Assembly (NCBI GenBank): GCA_017992175.1
Contig: JAGOPD010000001.1
Location: 62,001-126,000 of the forward strand
Direction: 5' to 3'
Length of the DNA: 64,000 nucleotides
Source of the DNA: Candidatus Saccharicenans sp.
Lineage (GTDB): Bacteria; Acidobacteriota; Aminicenantia; Aminicenantales; Saccharicenantaceae
Below are positions 28,336 to 36,811 of this stretch, in pieces (the first letter of the stretch is position 1; every line of letters starts with the position of its first letter). The position numbers and the translations under genes are program-made. Under the pieces are notes generated by a model. It made no database searches, was not told where the DNA came from, and saw only the letters and a program-made list of their open reading frames with translations.

Positions 28336-29403
28336 ATGTACTGGCTGACCAGCGAACAGTTAGAACTTCTGGTTAAAAAACTGGCTCAAGAATATAAAAT
28401 TTTTGGCCCCCGCCACGACCGGGTTTCAAACGAAGTGATTTTTGATCTTTTAACTGACCTCTCCGAGCTGGACCTCCAGGCGGCCATTCCCTATAATCCG
28501 CCCAAGTTCATTCTTTTCCCCCACCTGGAGGAAATCCTCAGGTACCGTTATGAACCAGAGAGTAAACAGGCTCGAATCGAACAGCTCAATCTCCTGGAGC
28601 CTAAAGCTCTGGTCGGTTTGAGATCATGCGACCTGACCGGTTTGCTCTGTCTTGACCGCTTTTTCCTCGGGCAGGAGTTTGTGGATGAATTTTATTTAGC
28701 CCACCGGAAAAAATTGTTTATTATTTCCAACACCTGTCTCCGGCCTTTTCCCCAGTGTTTCTGTGTCTGTACGGACAGCGGGCCGGCTGCCAAAGAAGGA
28801 TTCGACCTCAATTTGACTCTGGCCAGCCGGGGCTATCTGGTTGAAGCTGGCTCTAAGAAGGGCCAGGCCCTGATTGATGAACTTAAGTTGCCAGAAGCAG
28901 GACGGGAAGCTTCTGCTCTTCAGAAAAAGATTATAGATGATTCTGTTTCCTCCTTTGACCGCTGGGCTTTAGAAAATAAAGCCTGGATTTCACGGGCCAC
29001 CAACCGGTTAACCACCGGTTTTATTAAACCTGAAGTCTGGGAATATATTGGCAATCAGTGCTTTGAATGCGGAGCTTGCTCTTTTGTCTGTCCCACCTGT
29101 TCCTGTTTCAATATTGAAGAGGCTAACCAGGAGAGCGGCGAGACTAACCGGCTGAGGACCTGGGACTCCTGTTCCTTTGAGGGCTATACCAAAATGGCTG
29201 GCGACAATAATCCCAGGAAGCCAGTTGAAGACCGCCGCAACAAGAGATTCTTTTGTAAATTGTCCTATTCCCAATCAAAAAAATATCTGCGCCCGGGGTG
29301 CGTGGGCTGTGGCCGCTGTGCCCGGGTTTGTCCCGGAGATATAGGTCTGCCCAATGTCGTAACTTATATCAGGCGGGAAATAACCGGAGAGGCTGGAGAA
29401 TAA
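28336..29403 (+). CDS. HydB/AsrA-like iron-sulfur electron-transfer subunit
   Basis: A 355-residue protein of the sulfhydrogenase beta / anaerobic sulfite reductase subunit A family. The family region includes GLRSCDLTGLLCLDRFF and a Cys-rich FPQCFCVC loop. Two [4Fe-4S] motifs close the protein: CFECGACSFVCPTC and CVGCGRCARVCPGD. In sulfhydrogenases this subunit shuttles electrons between the flavoprotein HydG and the catalytic part. It starts three bases after the FdhA-like gene, indicating tight co-translation. Confidence 0.88.
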   Translation: MYWLTSEQLELLVKKLAQEYKIFGPRHDRVSNEVIFDLLTDLSELDLQAAIPYNPPKFILFPHLEEILRYRYEPESKQARIEQLNLLEPKALVGLRSCDLTGLLCLDRFFLGQEFVDEFYLAHRKKLFIISNTCLRPFPQCFCVCTDSGPAAKEGFDLNLTLASRGYLVEAGSKKGQALIDELKLPEAGREASALQKKIIDDSVSSFDRWALENKAWISRATNRLTTGFIKPEVWEYIGNQCFECGACSFVCPTCSCFNIEEANQESGETNRLRTWDSCSFEGYTKMAGDNNPRKPVEDRRNKRFFCKLSYSQSKKYLRPGCVGCGRCARVCPGDIGLPNVVTYIRREITGEAGE

Positions 29404-29408
29404 AAATT

Positions 29409-30248
29409 ATGGATAAGAGTCTCGTGCCAATTACCTCAGTTCCGGAAATAGCTACCATCGTTGACATCCGCGATGAGATAGATGAGGTCAAGAGCTTCTA
29501 TTTCACCTTTGACCGGCCGGAAATTGAGCAGGCCTTTAGAATCCGTTCCGGTCAGTTCATTATGTGTACCGTTTTCAAAGCAGGCGAGTTTGCTGTTTCT
29601 TTACCATTTAGCCCAGAGAACGACCGCAAGCACCTGTCAGTCAGAAGAGTTGGTAAAGTCACTGCTGCCCTCCATCAGCTTGAGCCGGGAGATAAAATCG
29701 GAGTCAGAGGGCCATTTGGCAATGGTTTCCCCTTTGAAGAAATAAAAGGCAGTAACATTATTTATGTGGCGGGAGGCATTGGACTTATTCCGCTTCGCTC
29801 CTCAATTGTCCATGTCCTTCAGCACCGTCAGGATTTTGGCCGGGTCATTCTGGTTTATGGGGCCAAGAGTTCTAAGGAACTGATGTACAAGGAGAGCATA
29901 AAAGAATGGCAGTCCACTGAAAATTTTGAAACGCATTTTACCATTGACCGCTCTGAACCAGGCTGGTCAGGAGACGTGGGTTTTGTCAATCAATTGACGG
30001 CCAAACTTGAACTGCCGGTAGAAGAAACTGTGGCTTTTGTCTGTGGCCCGCCAGTGATGTTTAACGCTGTTATTAAGGAACTGAAATTAAAAGGAATAAA
30101 AGAACAGAATATTTATTCTACCCTGGAAAGGCACATGAAGTGCGGGATTGGCAAGTGCCAGCACTGTGCCATTGGCCGGACTCTGGTCTGTGTGGATGGC
30201 CCGGTTTATACCTATAAGCAAATCAGGACCTTAGGAGAGCAGATTTAA
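29409..30248 (+). CDS. HydG/AsrB-like FAD/NAD(P)-binding reductase subunit
   Basis: A 279-residue ferredoxin-NADP reductase-fold protein. An FAD domain is followed by the NAD(P) domain with IYVAGGIGLIPLRS and a VCGPPVMF motif. A C-terminal [2Fe-2S] binding motif CGIGKCQHCAIG...CVDGP is typical of the sulfhydrogenase gamma/AsrB/dihydroorotate dehydrogenase PyrK group. An upstream frame to 29298 overlaps the previous gene with non-family sequence, so the ATG at 29409 is preferred. It probably feeds NAD(P)H electrons into, or accepts them from, the complex. Confidence 0.9.
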   Translation: MDKSLVPITSVPEIATIVDIRDEIDEVKSFYFTFDRPEIEQAFRIRSGQFIMCTVFKAGEFAVSLPFSPENDRKHLSVRRVGKVTAALHQLEPGDKIGVRGPFGNGFPFEEIKGSNIIYVAGGIGLIPLRSSIVHVLQHRQDFGRVILVYGAKSSKELMYKESIKEWQSTENFETHFTIDRSEPGWSGDVGFVNQLTAKLELPVEETVAFVCGPPVMFNAVIKELKLKGIKEQNIYSTLERHMKCGIGKCQHCAIGRTLVCVDGPVYTYKQIRTLGEQI

Positions 30249-30249
30249 A

Positions 30250-30789
30250 ATGGAAGCACTTGAGCTCTGGCAGCGAGTTCTTCAGGGAAAGACCTGTTTA
30301 GCCGGTATTGGCAACGAATTGCGCGGCGATGACGGCTTTGGCCCTTATTTCATAGAATTAATGAAAGAAAAATCGTTATTTCCGTCAGCTAACCTGCTAA
30401 CGGTGGAGGATGTGCCTGAAAATTATGCTTTTCCTCTCTCTGAAAAAGACGTTGACAATGTAGTTTTTGTTGATGCTGTTCTTCTCAAGGCCCCTCCCGG
30501 GACAGTCATCTTTGGCCCGCTGGCTGAGTTCGAAGAAATAGGCGAGATTGTCTCCACCCATAAATTATCATTAAAGCTAACTTCCCAGTTGATAGAAAAA
30601 ACCGGCAAGAAGGTTTTTCTCCTGGGAGTAGTACCTGAAACTACCAGTTTCGGGCAGGAGCTCTCCCCTGCTATCAAAAAGATCACCGAGGAGCTGGCTA
30701 CTCTGACCGAGCAGCTGGTTAATAAAAAGTTCTCAGTTAATGGCCCGGAAGCGCCGGCCGGGGTTCAACTTGAAAGGAAAAAAGGCTGA
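30250..30789 (+). CDS. [NiFe] hydrogenase maturation protease (HycI-like)
   Basis: Cleaves the C-terminal extension of the large subunit after nickel insertion. The 179 residues carry the family start LAGIGNELRGDDGFGPYF with the metal-binding acidic residues, VVFVDAV and the conserved His in STHKLSL. It lies two bases after the reductase gene, and its target, the large subunit at 32684, keeps a 30-residue tail after its last nickel ligand, as expected for a processed hydrogenase. Confidence 0.92.
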   Translation: MEALELWQRVLQGKTCLAGIGNELRGDDGFGPYFIELMKEKSLFPSANLLTVEDVPENYAFPLSEKDVDNVVFVDAVLLKAPPGTVIFGPLAEFEEIGEIVSTHKLSLKLTSQLIEKTGKKVFLLGVVPETTSFGQELSPAIKKITEELATLTEQLVNKKFSVNGPEAPAGVQLERKKG

Positions 30790-32687
30790 TGACTATTCTG
30801 TCAGGCTTCAGTTTATTCTGGCTGACCTTGCTCCTGTCGGCTCTGCTGGCTCTGGTTTTCAGAAAGATGACAAATTTTATCCGCCTGGCCGGGACTTTTT
30901 TAATTGCTCTTAGCTGTCTTTGGCTGATTTTCCTCTCTTTATCTGTGCTGGGAACAGGGGGCTCGCCACTTGAATTTGAGATAGAAGCCGGAAGCTTTCA
31001 TCTCCCGTTTTTAATTGATGGCCTGTCGGCTCTTTTTCTTCTGCTTCTGGCTGTTTTAACTCTGGCGGCAACTGTTTTTTCCGTTGATTTTGTTAAGAAT
31101 TATGGGGCTGAAAAAATCCGGAAGTTTTATCTGGCTCTGCCCTTTTTTATTGGGGGGCTGGCCGGACTGCTGACAGCCGATGACCTTGGGCCTGGCTTTA
31201 CCCTTGCCTGGCAGTTAATGGCTATTTCTTCTTATATCCTGGTCAGAGAGGGCAGGCCGGCCAGGGCTTCAGCCAGACCGGCTTTAGTTTATCTGGTTTT
31301 TATGGAAACCGCCTGGTTACTGATCACTGGCTCGGCTTTTCTGGCCTCCGGCTATCAATTTGGTGATTCTTTAGCCACCATCGGCCTGAAGCTGGCTTCG
31401 AGCAGCACCTCCCGGGCTATCATTTTTTTTAGCCTTCTCTTTCTCGGTTTCGGTATTAAGACCGGGATTTTCCCTTTTGGCCAATTGTGGATTCCAGGTG
31501 CCTATTCGACAGCCTGGCCTCAGGTTTCTTCTCTCCTGGCTGGCATCCTGGAAAAGACTGGAGTCTTCGGCCTGGTCCGGGTCTTTTTCTTTGTGGCTAA
31601 AGAAGCCAGGTCAGCTTTTAATCCTGATCTCTGGGGAAAAACCCTGGTGGTGGCCGGCACCCTGACTCTTTTTATCGGGACAGTTCAGGCCATCAAACAA
31701 AGCGATTATCTCCGGCTTCTGGCTTATAGTTCCATCGGTCAGGTTGGCTATATAATTTTTGCTCTGGGCAGTAGCCTTTTAGCCTGGAGCAGTCCCTGGC
31801 CTCTGGCTAAATCCTTAGCCCCGGTGATATTTATTGGGGCCGTTTATCATAGCCTTAATCATGGCATTTTTAAGAGCTTGCTTTTTCTGCTGGGAGGGAA
31901 TCTCCTCTACGCCACTGGTACTCGCGATCTGAACCGGTTGGGCGGGCTGCTGGCCATTATGCCCGTCAGTGGTTTTCTGGCGGCCGTCGCTTCTTATTCT
32001 ATCTCTGGGATGCCTGCTTCCAGCGGCTTTGTCAGCAAGTGGTTAATGATTTCGTCCAATTTTCTGGCGGGCCGGGGCAGCCTGCTCTTAACCCTGGCGG
32101 GTATCATTGCTCTCTTCACGGCGGCTTTTACCTTAGCCTGCTATGTCAAATTTTTTGGTCTGGCCTTTACTTCGGCTGGAGCCCGCTGGAAAGTCAAAAA
32201 AGAAGTCAAAGAGGTCCCCTGGCGCCTGCTGGCTTCTGAAATTTTTCTGACCATCATCTGTCTGACTCAAGCTTTTCTGCCGATGGGTTATGTCAGTCTG
32301 GCCGGCCGGAGCCTTAAACTTTCACCTGGTTTCCTTCTGCCGGAAGCTGGAGCTGATAGCCTCAGCGGAAATATGTTTAGCTTAAAAATATACAATGGCC
32401 AGGAACTGCTGGCCGCCACGGCCCCGGTTTTCCTGTTGCTTCTGGTTATTCTGCTGGCTGGCCTGGCTTACTGGTTCAGCCGGTCCGCCCGTCCGGCTGA
32501 GGTTAAAGTGCCTGCCTGGCTGTCGGGTTACCAGGATTTAAATCAAAACAACGTCTATACCGACCGCCATCTGTTTTCAGATCTTAAAAAATTTTTCTGG
32601 TGGACAGGCGGCTCACCCAAGCCTGTTGTTGATGATACTGAACTGGCCGGGCCGGCTGAGGCCGGGAAAGAAGGTGAAGTCGAATGA
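30789..32687 (+). CDS. HyfB/NuoL-type proton-translocating membrane subunit
   Basis: A 632-residue antiporter-like membrane protein with about 14-15 hydrophobic helices and a helix-disrupting pattern typical of the NuoL/M/N family. Recognisable are KTGIFPFGQLWIPGAYSTAWPQVSSLLAG and SLNHGIFKSLLFLLGGN, which hold the conserved Lys/His of the ion channel. It is the only antiporter-like subunit in the locus, so ion pumping probably relies on one such module. It overlaps both neighbouring genes by a few bases. Confidence 0.9.
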   Translation: MTILSGFSLFWLTLLLSALLALVFRKMTNFIRLAGTFLIALSCLWLIFLSLSVLGTGGSPLEFEIEAGSFHLPFLIDGLSALFLLLLAVLTLAATVFSVDFVKNYGAEKIRKFYLALPFFIGGLAGLLTADDLGPGFTLAWQLMAISSYILVREGRPARASARPALVYLVFMETAWLLITGSAFLASGYQFGDSLATIGLKLASSSTSRAIIFFSLLFLGFGIKTGIFPFGQLWIPGAYSTAWPQVSSLLAGILEKTGVFGLVRVFFFVAKEARSAFNPDLWGKTLVVAGTLTLFIGTVQAIKQSDYLRLLAYSSIGQVGYIIFALGSSLLAWSSPWPLAKSLAPVIFIGAVYHSLNHGIFKSLLFLLGGNLLYATGTRDLNRLGGLLAIMPVSGFLAAVASYSISGMPASSGFVSKWLMISSNFLAGRGSLLLTLAGIIALFTAAFTLACYVKFFGLAFTSAGARWKVKKEVKEVPWRLLASEIFLTIICLTQAFLPMGYVSLAGRSLKLSPGFLLPEAGADSLSGNMFSLKIYNGQELLAATAPVFLLLLVILLAGLAYWFSRSARPAEVKVPAWLSGYQDLNQNNVYTDRHLFSDLKKFFWWTGGSPKPVVDDTELAGPAEAGKEGEVE

Positions 32688-34378
32688 GCAGAAAAGAAGA
32701 GCTGCTGGAGTTACTTAAAGAAAAATTAAAGGCAGATTTTTTGGCTGAAGATTTCTCCACGGAAGGCAAGTGCCTGTTTATTGACCTAAAAAAAGAGTCT
32801 CTGGTAGAAGCCGCTAAAATACTGATGAGCCAGGGGGCCCGCTATCAGGCAGGTGTTGGCTATGATGCCAGAAAAAGCGGCCGCGGACTGGCCCTGGTTC
32901 ACACGTTTGCCTTTGATTCTGATTCGCTGCTGGTGGCTATCAGGGCTTTTACCCCCGAAGACCACCCTGAATTCGAGTCGCTAACCCCGCTTATTCCCGG
33001 GGCTGGGTGGTCAGAGCGTGAATATATTGATCTTCTTGGTCTTCATTTTAATAACCACCCCAATCCCAAACGGCTGGTTCTATCTGATGACTGGCCAGAG
33101 GGAATTTATCCGCTCCGCCAGGATGTCCCCTACGATCTGATGCCTCCTTCGGCCGAAGAGGTCGCTTTCAGGCTGGATGAAGCCCCGCCTGGCAGTTCGA
33201 TCATTCCCTTTGGACCTTTTCATGCCTGTCTTCATGAACCGGCCCATTTCGCTGTCTATGTTGATGGCGAAGAGATAAAAGGCTGCGAATACCGGGGATT
33301 CATGGTCCACCGGGGAATAGAAAAATTAGCGGCGACAGAACTGATTTACAGCGAAATACCATTTGTGGCTGAACGAATTTGCGGGATCTGCGGTTCAGTT
33401 CATTCAGTCAATTATGCCCAGGCAGTAGAATCGGCCGCCGGTCTCAAAATTCCACGACGGGCTGAGTTTATCCGGACAATTATGCTTGAAATTGAAAGGC
33501 TTCATTCCCACCTGATGTGGCTGGGAGTGGCTGGACATCTTATTGGTTTTGATACTGTTTTCATGCAGGCCTGGAGAATAAGAGAAAAAATAATGTGGCT
33601 GGCCGAAAGCCTGACCGGCAACAGGAAAACTTACGGAATGGTAATCATCGGCGGTGTTCGCCGGGATATTGACCGGGAAAAGGCCAGTCAGGTCAAAAAG
33701 ACTTTAGCTGAAGTTGAAAAAGACCTGCTGGCTCTGGATAAGGCCATTATCAAAGATAGAGCCATTCATAGAAGAACCAAAGGTGTTGGCTTTCTTTCTA
33801 AGGAAAAAGCCATTGAATGGAGTCTGGTTGGCCCGGTGGCCAGAGCCAGAGGACTGACCATTGATGCCAGAAAAGACCATCCCTATGCTGCTTATGATGA
33901 GATGAAGTTCGAGGTGGCGGTGGCTGAGTCCGGTGACGTCTGGGGAACACTGGTGGTGAGGATTAAAGAAATTTATGAAGCCATCAAAATCATCAATCAG
34001 TGCCTGGAAAAACTGGCTTCTATCCCTGAAAATTCTCCCTTAGCGGTGGAACTGGATTCACCGGTTCCGGCTGGCCGGCAGGCGCTATCGGTGGTAGAAG
34101 CTCCACGGGGAGAGGCGGTGCATTATCTGCTGACGGGAGATGATAACCGGCCGGAGCGCTGGCGGGTGAGGGCTCCAACTTATCCCAACCTGCAAGCCGT
34201 TCCGGACATGCTGCTGAATAATAGGCTGGCTGATTTTCCAATTATTGTTGGCTCCATTGATCCCTGTATTTCCTGTACTGACCGGATAGCGGTGATTGAC
34301 CGCCATTCAGCTGCAGCCAAAATGTTAAGCCGGCAGGAGCTGGAAAAGCTGTCGAGAGAAATGAGGTCTAAGACATGA
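32684..34378 (+). CDS. Group 4 [NiFe] hydrogenase large subunit (HycE-like, NuoC-NuoD fusion)
   Basis: Catalytic nickel subunit of 564 residues. The N-terminal ~160 residues are NuoC/30-kDa-like (GAGWSEREYIDLLGLHF), the rest is NuoD/large-subunit-like. Both nickel-ligand pairs are present: Cys233 and Cys236 in RICGICGSVHS, and Cys528 and Cys531 in DPCISCTDR. The 30 residues after Arg534 are a probable cleavable C-terminal peptide. With four intact Cys ligands it should be an active hydrogenase, not a Complex I subunit, which lacks them. Confidence 0.95.
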   Translation: MSRKEELLELLKEKLKADFLAEDFSTEGKCLFIDLKKESLVEAAKILMSQGARYQAGVGYDARKSGRGLALVHTFAFDSDSLLVAIRAFTPEDHPEFESLTPLIPGAGWSEREYIDLLGLHFNNHPNPKRLVLSDDWPEGIYPLRQDVPYDLMPPSAEEVAFRLDEAPPGSSIIPFGPFHACLHEPAHFAVYVDGEEIKGCEYRGFMVHRGIEKLAATELIYSEIPFVAERICGICGSVHSVNYAQAVESAAGLKIPRRAEFIRTIMLEIERLHSHLMWLGVAGHLIGFDTVFMQAWRIREKIMWLAESLTGNRKTYGMVIIGGVRRDIDREKASQVKKTLAEVEKDLLALDKAIIKDRAIHRRTKGVGFLSKEKAIEWSLVGPVARARGLTIDARKDHPYAAYDEMKFEVAVAESGDVWGTLVVRIKEIYEAIKIINQCLEKLASIPENSPLAVELDSPVPAGRQALSVVEAPRGEAVHYLLTGDDNRPERWRVRAPTYPNLQAVPDMLLNNRLADFPIIVGSIDPCISCTDRIAVIDRHSAAAKMLSRQELEKLSREMRSKT

Positions 34379-35274
34379 AGGTGGTGGCAGTCTTCATCAA
34401 TTTAATCTTTTTTCTCCTGCTGGCGCCTTTTCTGGAAGGAGTGATGAGAAAACTAACGGCCAGGATTCAATCCAGGCAGGGCCCGCCTCTTTATCAGCCT
34501 TATCTTGACCTGCTGAAACTCCTGGGCAAAGAAAATTTAAATGCCGGAGGAAACTGGGCCTTTCGTTTGGCGCCTATCCTGTCTTTTAGCTCAATGCTGG
34601 CGGTCATCGCTCTCATTCCCTTAACGGGCCAGGCCAATATATTAGCCCATTCCTCAGATTTAATGACGTTGATTTATTTTTTGACTCTGAGCGGTTTTTG
34701 CCTGCTGGTAGGAGCTTTGGCCAGCGGGAATCCTTTTGCCGCGGTGGGAGCCAGCCGGGAAATGATGACTACGGTCATGCTGGAACCGGTTCTGGCTATG
34801 CTGTTAATTCTGGGAGCAGTCAAAAACGGCAGCTTCTCTTTAGCTGCAGCTGTGCCGGGAGTAGCCTCGGCCCGTGGTATTTCTTATTTTCTCATGTTAG
34901 CTGTTTATCTTCTGGCTCTTCAGGCTTTTGTTTCCAGGCAGCCATTCGATATAGCTGAAGCTGAGGTTGAGATCCTGGAGGGGCCCTATCTGGAGTACAG
35001 CGGGCCAAACTATGCTCTATTACACTATACCCTGAACCTCAAAAGAATGTTTTATGCCTGGCTTCTTATTTCCTGTTTTTTGAATTTTATCTTGCCGGCC
35101 AATTTTATTCTGAGCCTGCTGTTACAAACGGTCCTGATCATCGTTGTCTTTGTTCTAATTTCTGCGGTCGGGGCTACTCATCCCCGGTTCAGGATTGATC
35201 AGGCTCTTAAATATTATGCCCTGCTTCTGATTTTAGCTTTGATAGCTATTAGCTTCGGGGTCAAGGGTTGGTAA
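34375..35274 (+). CDS. HycD/NuoH-type membrane subunit
   Basis: A 299-residue membrane anchor with about eight helices. Family motifs are ARIQSRQGPPLYQPYLDLLKLLGKE at the N-terminus and the acidic loop QPFDIAEAEVEILEGPYLEYSG. It connects the hydrogenase arm to the pumping subunit in group 4 hydrogenases. The ATG overlaps the large-subunit stop by four bases. Confidence 0.93.
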   Translation: MKVVAVFINLIFFLLLAPFLEGVMRKLTARIQSRQGPPLYQPYLDLLKLLGKENLNAGGNWAFRLAPILSFSSMLAVIALIPLTGQANILAHSSDLMTLIYFLTLSGFCLLVGALASGNPFAAVGASREMMTTVMLEPVLAMLLILGAVKNGSFSLAAAVPGVASARGISYFLMLAVYLLALQAFVSRQPFDIAEAEVEILEGPYLEYSGPNYALLHYTLNLKRMFYAWLLISCFLNFILPANFILSLLLQTVLIIVVFVLISAVGATHPRFRIDQALKYYALLLILALIAISFGVKGW

Positions 35275-35294
35275 AGTGAAAGGCAAGGCTGAAG

Positions 35295-35840
35295 ATGTGG
35301 ATCTGGAATAAAATTAAACAGCTGGCTATTTCTTCCAGGACGGGGGTGGTTACCCTTCGCTATCCTTTTAAACCAAGACCAGCCCCGGCCGGTTTCCGGG
35401 GCCAGCCAGTCTGGGATCATACCAAGTGCATTGGCTGTGCCGGTTGTGCCAGTAACTGCCCGGCCAGAACTATTTTCCTGCGGGATATTTGCCAGGAAAT
35501 CAGGATTCTACTCTACGATTCAGCCCGCTGTACTTACTGCGGCCGGTGTGCCGACCTCTGCCCGGAAAAGGCTATTACCATGAGTGATAATTTCGAGCTG
35601 GCTTCAGATCACCGCCAGGACATAACTCAAACCCTTGAGCTGTTTATGATGACCTGCCAGCGCTGCGGCCGCTGCTATGATCTGGAAATAAAAAATAGGC
35701 TCGACAAACTTCAAACTCTGGGCTACCGTTATGACAGCCTGGAATTCAGAAAAGTTATCAGACAGTCGACTCCTGAATTTGAGCCTGAGCTTCTGGAGAA
35801 GACAACCGTTTATCACCGGCCCGAAAAATCGGAGAAATGA
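35295..35840 (+). CDS. HycF/NuoI-type ferredoxin subunit with two 4Fe-4S motifs and a third Cys group
   Basis: A 181-residue iron-sulfur protein. The two standard motifs are CIGCAGCASNCP and CTYCGRCADLCP. A further CQRCGRCYD group near residue 120 could bind an extra cluster or zinc; it has only three closely spaced Cys. It relays electrons between the NAD(P)H/FdhA-like module and the proximal cluster of the small subunit. It shares an ATGA overlap with the next gene. Confidence 0.9.
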   Translation: MWIWNKIKQLAISSRTGVVTLRYPFKPRPAPAGFRGQPVWDHTKCIGCAGCASNCPARTIFLRDICQEIRILLYDSARCTYCGRCADLCPEKAITMSDNFELASDHRQDITQTLELFMMTCQRCGRCYDLEIKNRLDKLQTLGYRYDSLEFRKVIRQSTPEFEPELLEKTTVYHRPEKSEK

Positions 35841-36403
35841 ATATGTTGAAAAAATTATCTGCCAGAGCCTTTTGCCGCTCGGTCTGGGTTTATCATTGCA
35901 ACAGCGGAGCCTGTAATGGCTGCGATATAGAAATTCTTAATGTCCTGACGCCTTATTATGATGTGGAGAGATTTGGCATCAGGTTAGTTGCTTCTCCCCG
36001 TCAGGCTGATGCCATTCTTCTGTCCGGAGCCGTGACCAGGCCGACCTTACCCTTAGTAAAAAAGGCCTACCAGGCTGTGCCGGCTCCCAAACTGGTTTTT
36101 GCCATTGGCTCCTGTGCTATCGGGGGAGGCTGCTGGTATGATACCTATAATGTGACTGGCGGCGGAGATAAAGCTATTCCAGTCAACTATTTTATTCCCG
36201 GCTGCCCGCCGCGGCCCGAAGCCATCATTTTTGGCGTAGCCCTGGCCCTGGGCCTGGTTGATAAAAAAGTGGCACCGGTCGAGCTCAAGCAAATGGAGTT
36301 CCCGGTTGATATGTACCGGCAGTCAAAAATTCTGGAGAGCAATAAGGTGATCTATCAACTTTTGGGTGAAGAGGATGACCGCCTCGGCTCCGGGAGGAAA
36401 TAA
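35837..36403 (+). CDS. [NiFe] hydrogenase small subunit (HycG/NuoB-like)
   Basis: A 188-residue small subunit that carries the proximal [4Fe-4S] cluster next to the nickel site. The ligands are Cys26 and Cys29 in GACNGCDIE, a Cys in IGSCAIGGG and a Cys in PGCPPRPEAI. The short length and lack of extra clusters place it with group 4 and Complex I homologues. It closes the hydrogenase gene set, and three bases later the signalling genes begin. Confidence 0.94.
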   Translation: MNMLKKLSARAFCRSVWVYHCNSGACNGCDIEILNVLTPYYDVERFGIRLVASPRQADAILLSGAVTRPTLPLVKKAYQAVPAPKLVFAIGSCAIGGGCWYDTYNVTGGGDKAIPVNYFIPGCPPRPEAIIFGVALALGLVDKKVAPVELKQMEFPVDMYRQSKILESNKVIYQLLGEEDDRLGSGRK

Positions 36404-36405
36404 CC

Positions 36406-36810
36406 ATGCCCGTGATTCTGCTGGTAGATGACGACCGTGACCTGACTGACAGCCTGAGTCAGATTCTGCGCCTGAAGGGCTATGAAGTGGTGGTGGCTTA
36501 CAGCGGGACAGAAGGCTTGAAAAAGCTGGTCGAAACCAGACCGGATCTGGTCATTATGGATGTCATGATGGAGACTGACACGGCTGGCTTTGAAGCGATT
36601 TATAAGATCAGAAGTGACCGGCCGGATTCAAAATTCAAAGAGTTCAAAGATCTGCCGATCATCATTCTGACCGCCATTGATCAGGTGACCAACGCCAGAT
36701 TTTCCCTCGATCAGGAGGAGAGCTTTTTGCCCGGTCATAACGAATTTCTGAACAAGCCGGTTGATCCGGATGAGTTACTGGAAAAGATCGGGAAGTATCT
36801 TAACAAGTAA
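36406..36810 (+). CDS. Receiver-domain response regulator at the end of the hydrogenase operon
   Basis: A 134-residue stand-alone receiver. The acidic pocket is VDDDRD (8-10), the phospho-acceptor is Asp52 in LVIMDVMM and the switch Lys lies in NKPVDP. An insertion around residues 66-78 (SDRPDSKFKEFKDLP) makes it longer than CheY. It begins two bases after the small-subunit gene, so it is almost surely co-transcribed with the hydrogenase. No DNA-binding output is present. Confidence 0.9.
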   Translation: MPVILLVDDDRDLTDSLSQILRLKGYEVVVAYSGTEGLKKLVETRPDLVIMDVMMETDTAGFEAIYKIRSDRPDSKFKEFKDLPIIILTAIDQVTNARFSLDQEESFLPGHNEFLNKPVDPDELLEKIGKYLNK

Positions 36811-36811
36811 G

